From assembly GCA_026389675.1 (NCBI GenBank), contig JAPLHJ010000034.1, positions 1 through 19,320 of the forward strand: DNA of 19,320 nucleotides, in the 5' to 3' direction. Every line of letters starts with the position of its first letter. Position 1 is the stretch's first letter. Shown here in pieces: positions 14,908-19,320 of this stretch. The translations under genes were made by a program, and so were the position numbers. This DNA comes from Chloroflexota bacterium (GTDB lineage Bacteria; Chloroflexota; Dehalococcoidia; GIF9; UBA5629). Below the pieces are notes generated by a model. It worked only from the letters and a program-made list of their open reading frames with translations, was not told where the DNA came from and ran no database searches.

Positions 14908-17070
14908 TCAGGCGGGCAATTGGTCGGGCGGAATAATCTGAGAGGTAGGGATATCCAGTTCGGGCATGCCGTCCGTATAGTGCGGTGCCGGTGGTTTGAG
15001 CGGCTGTTTGGGGCCGTAATTGCGCTCTTCGTTGATCGTATCCAGCAGGCTGTAAGCGGTCTCGATCCCGCCTTTGTGAGTGCCCTTATGCCCGGCCGGC
15101 AGTTTGCAGATATGCAGTTCCCACTCATTATAGGTTTCACGCGTCCAGGTGACCGTGCGGCCGCCTGCCATAGCCGCGCTTTTCTTATCGCCCGGCGTAA
15201 CAATAATCGGTTTGATGTTGGTATTCCTCCACTGGGTGACAACAGAGCGCAGCAACTTTTTAGTGGTATTCCCGCATTCTTCGGTGGGTGACGACCTGTC
15301 TGAAGAGATTTCAGCGGCATTGATAATATCCGGGGCCGGCAGGCTCTTCTTCTCTATCACGGTAGCCATCTCAGCCATTTCGGGCATGGGAGGAAGCTCC
15401 CTTCCCTGCGACAACTCGTCCTCGTATTTCTGCAGCAGCTCTCCGAACTTTTCCATAAGCTGTTCACGGGTATTCTGGGGCGGTCTCTTGAGACCATCGC
15501 CTATCATGACGACAGTTGTTTGCGGTGGGGGTGCGGTGGCAGGTGGAGGTGGGAGTGGAGGGGGCATAGGATAAGGCGGATAGTAAACCGGTGGTGGTGG
15601 AGGCATATTGTGCACCTGGGTGGCGTAGGGCGCCGGCATAGGCCGCTTGCCGCTGCGGCTTAATGCGTAGAGACCATAGATGGCGCCTGCCACTGCGAGA
15701 ATAGCAAGAGGTATGGTTACCGCGGGAGTTGAATAATCAGGATCCCACTGAACTGTAACTGTTCTCGGCCCGTCTGCTATTGACGTTCCGCTGGTTAGCA
15801 GTGCTTTATATTTACCACCGAAGAATCCCAGGATGCCGGTCATAGCCACCTCTGCGGGCGCTACTGACCACTTGACGGTGCTGCCGGATTTTTGCCATCC
15901 TCCGCCCTGCACGCTGCCGAACTGTGATTCCACATTGATCTGGTAATATAGCTCGTATGTGGCTACATAATTACCGGAAGCAGCCACGGCTGTATTCAGG
16001 ACCTGGGAATTGATCTTGTCCCCCCTGGGCGTTAGCCAGTAGGCGAATCTATATCGTGAATCGGCGTCCTTGGCGACTTCCGGGGGCGCATTGATATTGA
16101 GCGGCGTGCCATCCCGGTACCAGCCCGAACCGGCAATCGAAGTTAAACCGGCAGGATCACAGGTAACCTCTACATCATATTCTGTGAAATAATTGAACTG
16201 TATCTGGTAACTGTCTACGCTTGCCCTTGCTGAACTGGACTCCGCCTTGTACCGTATGTCCGGCCTGCCGGGGTTGGCTATAGGACTGTCTACTGATACT
16301 GTTACCGACGAATCGGGGTCGAGGTTGGTCAGTTTGGCAGATTCACCGCCGCGTAACGTGCCTTTAGGCACGTTGTCCACGTAGAAGCGGGTCTGCCCTT
16401 CGGCAAGCCCTGTCGATATGCTCACGGTGACGGTATAGCTGCCCTTATCTACAAACAGGGAAAAGGCCTGTTGCGCTGTTGCTGATCCTGACGTGGCCGT
16501 AATCGTGAATGAGTAGTTACCCGCAGTGCCCCGCGCCGGGGTGCCCATAATCTGGCCGTTGTTGAAGGTCAGGCCGGAAGGTAATCCGCCGCCGCTTAGA
16601 GAGTAAGTTATCGTGCCCGTGCCGCCGGTAGCTGTTATAGTAGCGGAATAGCTCTGTCCGACTGCTGCACTTGAGATGCTGGTAGTTGAGAAGGTCAGCG
16701 GGGGGACCGTTATATTAATAATAAATGATGCGGTTGAGCTTCCCCAGGTAGCATCGCTGACGGTGACATTGAGAGCAGATAAACCGGGCGTAGTGGGAGT
16801 GCCTAAAATAGTGCCGCCTGAAGCTATTAGACCCGGCGGCATGCTGCCGGATATGGACCAGGTTGGGGAAGAACAGGTCGTACCGTTGCAGGTCGCAGAA
16901 AATGTGTAGCTATAAGATACCCCCACCTGTCCGCCGGGAGGAGAGCCGGAGATAACTGGCGGCGCTGCCTGTGCTCTTTCGGGAAGTGCTATACCGGACA
17001 GGCAAAGCAAGGCCACCAATGCCACTGTCAACCAGAGTGATATTCTGTACGGCTGCCTCTCGCACTTCAA
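14908..17070 (-). CDS. Membrane-spanning surface protein with putative-Ig repeats outside and a Pro-rich, Cys/His-motif region inside
   Basis: The frame is open from a TTG at 17148, but a strong promoter lies inside that stretch, so the TTG at 17070 is chosen; it gives a normal signal peptide (SLWLTVALVALLCLSGIAL, cleavage near AQA-APP, residue 36). About 38-208 are two putative-Ig (He_PIG-like) domains with the G(T/S)xxxPGL...GTP pattern. About 210-290 resemble a PEGA-like strand domain (VDNVPKGTLRGGESAKL). About 295-405 hold two GWY/GGW...GT repeats of the Gram-positive surface type. One membrane helix (about 450-470) is followed by a proline-rich stretch, a short charged helix, and a C-terminal region with Cys599 and H653-x-C655-x5-H661-x3-H665 (in LHICKLPAGHKGTHKGG), probably metal-binding. 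The function is unknown; signalling or scaffold between surface and cytoplasm is inferred. Confidence 0.75.
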   Translation of the reverse strand: MKCERQPYRISLWLTVALVALLCLSGIALPERAQAAPPVISGSPPGGQVGVSYSYTFSATCNGTTCSSPTWSISGSMPPGLIASGGTILGTPTTPGLSALNVTVSDATWGSSTASFIINITVPPLTFSTTSISSAAVGQSYSATITATGGTGTITYSLSGGGLPSGLTFNNGQIMGTPARGTAGNYSFTITATSGSATAQQAFSLFVDKGSYTVTVSISTGLAEGQTRFYVDNVPKGTLRGGESAKLTNLDPDSSVTVSVDSPIANPGRPDIRYKAESSSARASVDSYQIQFNYFTEYDVEVTCDPAGLTSIAGSGWYRDGTPLNINAPPEVAKDADSRYRFAYWLTPRGDKINSQVLNTAVAASGNYVATYELYYQINVESQFGSVQGGGWQKSGSTVKWSVAPAEVAMTGILGFFGGKYKALLTSGTSIADGPRTVTVQWDPDYSTPAVTIPLAILAVAGAIYGLYALSRSGKRPMPAPYATQVHNMPPPPPVYYPPYPMPPPLPPPPATAPPPQTTVVMIGDGLKRPPQNTREQLMEKFGELLQKYEDELSQGRELPPMPEMAEMATVIEKKSLPAPDIINAAEISSDRSSPTEECGNTTKKLLRSVVTQWRNTNIKPIIVTPGDKKSAAMAGGRTVTWTRETYNEWELHICKLPAGHKGTHKGGIETAYSLLDTINEERNYGPKQPLKPPAPHYTDGMPELDIPTSQIIPPDQLPA

Positions 17071-17109
17071 TTGCTTTTTATCCGTAATGCCAAGAGTATC
17101 TATGCCTGT

Positions 17110-17138
17110 ATTATAATGACAAATTATGTCGTTGTCGA
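17110..17138 (-). promoter_or_regulatory. Strong sigma-70-type promoter before the Ig-repeat surface protein
   Basis: On the minus strand TCGACA (17133-17138, five of six) and a perfect TATAAT (17110-17115) are separated by the ideal 17 bases. The transcript should start near 17103, which excludes the TTG at 17148 and leaves a leader of about 33 bases to the TTG at 17070. It also shows the two surface genes can be expressed independently of cobTSU. Confidence 0.6.
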
Positions 17139-17220
17139 TTTTAAACAACCTGCCCTTGTATGGCTGCGGACATTGCTTATTATTGAGCCGGTATGTTAAG
17201 CAATTATTAAGGAACTGGTT

Positions 17221-17757
17221 TTACTTAAGCTTTAGCGGGATGCCGGCTGTCATCAGGTAAACTTCATCAGCAACGTCAGCCAGTAACTGGTTGGCCTTGC
17301 CCAGTTCATCACGATAAACCCTGCCAAGCTTGTTATCGGGAACAAGACCGCTGCCTACCTCATTAGATACGAGGATGTAATTGCTCTGTTTGCGTTTGAT
17401 CAACTCGATCAGGCCGAGGATCTCGGCGCTGATGGAGCTTTCGGCTTTTTCTGCATCGCTACCGTCCCCCATGACATTCGCTACCAGGACGGTTATACAG
17501 TCTATGATGATGGCATCATATTCAGTCGCCCGCTGGCCCAGAACCTTGCCGATATCTCTGCTGGCTTCAACTGTATCCCAGCCGGGTGGACGGGACCGGC
17601 GGTGCTTCTCGATACGTGATTGCATTTCCCCGTCCAAAGCTTCAGCCGTGGCGCAGAATAGCACCCTGCCGCCGGTCTGCTTGGCAAGCTCCTGCGCATA
17701 GCTGCTTTTACCGCTGCGGGCTCCCCCCAGGATAAGTACAATTCTTTTAGCTGACAT
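17221..17757 (-). CDS. cobU: Adenosylcobinamide kinase / adenosylcobinamide-phosphate guanylyltransferase
   Basis: This bifunctional cytoplasmic enzyme phosphorylates adenosylcobinamide and then transfers GMP from GTP, activating it for joining to the lower ligand. 178 residues, the normal length. The P-loop GGARSGKSSY (11-20), the guanylylated-histidine segment KHRRSRPPGWDTVE (51-64) with His52, the IIIDCITVLVANV strand (83-95) and VSNEVGSGLVPDNKLGRVYRDELG (130-153), which is diagnostic of CobU, are all present. It ends DEVYLMTAGIPLKLK as usual. The gene starts nine bases after the cobS stop with no clear separate ribosome site beyond a GAG, so translational coupling is likely. Confidence 0.96.
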   Translation of the reverse strand: MSAKRIVLILGGARSGKSSYAQELAKQTGGRVLFCATAEALDGEMQSRIEKHRRSRPPGWDTVEASRDIGKVLGQRATEYDAIIIDCITVLVANVMGDGSDAEKAESSISAEILGLIELIKRKQSNYILVSNEVGSGLVPDNKLGRVYRDELGKANQLLADVADEVYLMTAGIPLKLK

Positions 17758-17766
17758 CTCTATTAA

Positions 17767-18606
17767 TCAGGCCGGCAGGGCAATTTTGAGCAGGTCGTAG
17801 CCCTGCAAAGACGGCATGAAACGGGTCAGGATAATATACAGCAGCAAAGCGAGCACTTCCCCTATCTCCACGAGTGCCCCGTAACAGTCTCCGCTTAGGC
17901 CGCCGTACAGGCGTGTCAAAATAAGCCCGGCAAAATATATCAAGGCCAGTACGCAGGCCAGGATGGTTGTGCCCATGACCAGTCCATTTAGTACGATGGA
18001 AATGGCCAGGGCTACCAGCGTCGCCAGGATATAGCCCGGCCATCCTGCGCTGCTTTTGATCGCAAATCCCGCGCCGCTGGTTTTAGCAGGCGGGAATATA
18101 AGTATGGCTCCCGTCAGCGCCCAGCGGCTGATAACGGGAAAGGCGATTAACATGGCGGGAGTTAAGGAGGATGAAATAGCCGCATATTTGAGGATCAGGA
18201 TTACGCAGGCGCCGGTTATGCCGAAAGCGCCAACCCGCGTATCCGACATAATGGCCAGCCGCTCCTCCTTAGTCTTACCTGCGACCATCCCATCACAGGC
18301 ATCCATTAGCCCGTCGAGATGGTGGGCGCCCGTGATAATGGCCAGGGCAGCCAGTATGACAGCGCTTACCACAGGCGACGGCAAAATTATATGCAGCCCG
18401 TAATACAATAAAGACAAAATTATGCCGATGATCAGACCCACCACTGGGAAGTATGCGATCGAGCGCCCTACCTGGAGCAGGCTAATGTCTACAGCAACAG
18501 GGGCATCGGCGGATACGGCAACGCGGGTAGGCCGGGACAACCCGGGCTCCATGTGGCCAGGGCCAGGAATTATAGTTAGAAACCTTAAGGCGGCAAAGAA
18601 ACTCAT
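17767..18606 (-). CDS. cobS: Adenosylcobinamide-GDP ribazoletransferase (cobalamin synthase)
   Basis: An integral membrane enzyme that joins adenosylcobinamide-GDP (made by CobU) to alpha-ribazole phosphate (made by CobT), closing the nucleotide loop. 279 residues with about six to seven helices. Diagnostic motifs: ALRFLTIIP (6-14), GAHHLDGLMDACDGM (93-107) with its metal-binding acidic residues, MSDTRVGAFG (120-129) and GGLSGDCYGALVEIGE (235-250). Residues about 16-41 form a charged/Ala-rich insertion after LTIIP that is longer than usual. GAGGG lies nine bases before the ATG. It begins 13 bases after the cobT stop, so the three cob genes form one operon. Confidence 0.96.
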   Translation of the reverse strand: MSFFAALRFLTIIPGPGHMEPGLSRPTRVAVSADAPVAVDISLLQVGRSIAYFPVVGLIIGIILSLLYYGLHIILPSPVVSAVILAALAIITGAHHLDGLMDACDGMVAGKTKEERLAIMSDTRVGAFGITGACVILILKYAAISSSLTPAMLIAFPVISRWALTGAILIFPPAKTSGAGFAIKSSAGWPGYILATLVALAISIVLNGLVMGTTILACVLALIYFAGLILTRLYGGLSGDCYGALVEIGEVLALLLYIILTRFMPSLQGYDLLKIALPA

Positions 18607-18619
18607 CTAATTGTACCCT

Positions 18620-19320
18620 CTATTGTATATCAGAAACACCCGCCTCTGAAAAAGTGGCCATCTCCCGCAGCAGGTTGACCGAAGACTCGGCCAGGAAAAT
18701 GCCCAGCGCCGCCCCTGTGCCTTCGCCCAATCTCAGGTTGAGTTTTAATAAGGGTTCCAGGCCTAAGTGCTTAAGGCAGGCGGTGTGACCCTTTTCGGCG
18801 GACAGGTGGGAGGCTATCATGTAATCCCTGGCCGCCGGGCAGATACCGGCGGCCAGCAAGGCGGCCGCTCCGGATATGAAGCCATCGATAACTACCGGTA
18901 CGTGGTTGGCTGCGGCAGCAAGCATGGCCCCGGCCAGGCCTCCTATCTCAAATCCTCCTACTTTGGCTAGAACATCCACAGCATCGGCAGGATCAGGTTT
19001 GTTAACGGTCAGCGACTGCTCGATTATTCCGATTTTGTGCGCAAGCTGAGCGTCATCGATACCTGTGCCCCTCCCCGTTATCTCGGATACCTTTTGCCCG
19101 GTGACAACAGCGGTAATGGCGCTGGCCGAGGTGGTATTCCCGATACCCATATCACCGCTGCCTAATATAGCCAGCCCGGCCTTTAGCTCCTGTTCAACGA
19201 TCTCTATACCCGCCACCAGGCAATCCATGGCCTGCTCGAGGGTCATGGCCGGTCCGGTGGACATGTCTTTGGTGCCGAAATCGATCATTTTGCAGGTGAT
19301 TCCATCAACGACGGGAAGGC
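18620..19320 (-). CDS. cobT: Nicotinate-nucleotide-dimethylbenzimidazole phosphoribosyltransferase, 5' end beyond window
   Basis: CobT moves the phosphoribosyl group of nicotinate mononucleotide to a benzimidazole base, making alpha-ribazole phosphate, the activated lower ligand of cobalamin. The reading frame stays open upstream of the internal ATG at 19288 to the window edge (LPVVDGITCKMIDFGTKD), and the family is about 350 residues, so roughly a third is missing. Key segments are present: GPAMTLEQAM, GDMGIGNTTSASAI (the phosphate-binding GxMGIGNTT loop), VGGFEIGGLAGAMLAAA, VPVVIDGFISGAAALLA and LGEGTGAALG, whose glutamate is the catalytic base in the studied enzyme. The lower-ligand base used cannot be read from sequence. 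Confidence 0.95.
   Translation of the reverse strand, partial: LPVVDGITCKMIDFGTKDMSTGPAMTLEQAMDCLVAGIEIVEQELKAGLAILGSGDMGIGNTTSASAITAVVTGQKVSEITGRGTGIDDAQLAHKIGIIEQSLTVNKPDPADAVDVLAKVGGFEIGGLAGAMLAAAANHVPVVIDGFISGAAALLAAGICPAARDYMIASHLSAEKGHTACLKHLGLEPLLKLNLRLGEGTGAALGIFLAESSVNLLREMATFSEAGVSDIQ

Noticed and set aside
12086..15574. Plus-strand open frames of 60-150 codons opposite the two surface genes
   Set aside because: They are shadows of the minus-strand coding sequence, with biased composition (Pro, Arg and Gly runs) and no ribosome sites.
17173..17203. TTGCTTA/TAAGCAA inverted repeat downstream of cobU as a terminator
   Set aside because: The stem is AT-rich, only 7 bp with a 17-base loop, and no T-run follows on the minus strand.

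Overview
This 19.3 kb window is a bacterial, roughly half-GC stretch that looks like accessory/metabolic chromosome from a Chloroflexota lineage, most likely Dehalococcoidia. That placement is an inference from the gene mix: a Liv-type ABC operon, secreted beta-propeller and putative-Ig proteins with one membrane anchor, a DUF2284 metal protein, and a cobT-cobS-cobU corrinoid salvage cluster. No rRNA, tRNA, CRISPR array, insertion sequence or phage gene was seen. No gene-free stretch exceeds 300 bases; the longest is 3864-4139.

Layout. 1-421 (-) is the N-terminal part of an enoyl-CoA hydratase/isomerase-like protein that runs off the edge. 614-2055 (-) is a secreted lipoprotein with an Fn3-like module and four tandem repeats of about 85 residues, broken by a frameshift near 1240. 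2292-3863 (+) holds a DedA membrane protein and prephenate dehydratase (pheA). 4140-8861 (+) is a complete branched-chain amino acid/amide-type ABC transporter operon in the order substrate-binding lipoprotein, LivH, LivM, LivG, LivF. It has a strong hairpin in the leader and another between the binding-protein and LivH genes; livH carries a frameshift. Next come a GNAT acetyltransferase (-), a small three-helix membrane protein (+), a 54-residue small protein plus a DUF2284 protein (-), and a P-loop/DUF697 GTPase-like gene (+) broken by a 44 bp tandem duplication. 11921-17070 (-) encodes two large surface proteins with signal peptides and transmembrane anchors. 17221-19320 (-) is cobT-cobS-cobU, the lower-ligand activation and nucleotide-loop assembly steps of cobalamin synthesis.

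How the genes fit together. The ABC operon takes up an amino acid-like or small carboxylate solute. The cob genes would let the cell finish or remodel scavenged corrinoids. The lipoprotein and the two large surface proteins share Fn3-like or Ig-like modules and probably work at the cell surface. The 746-codon protein is unusual in placing a Cys/His motif on the cytoplasmic side.

A recurring anomaly is a set of short lesions: an 8 bp near-repeat at 1240, one extra base near 5810, a 44 bp tandem copy at 11636-11723, and a perfect 30 bp tandem copy at 12980-13039. The copies at the first and third sites differ only at synonymous positions. That is what one would expect if the sequence is a consensus stitched from two strain alleles, so these broken genes may be intact in the living organism.
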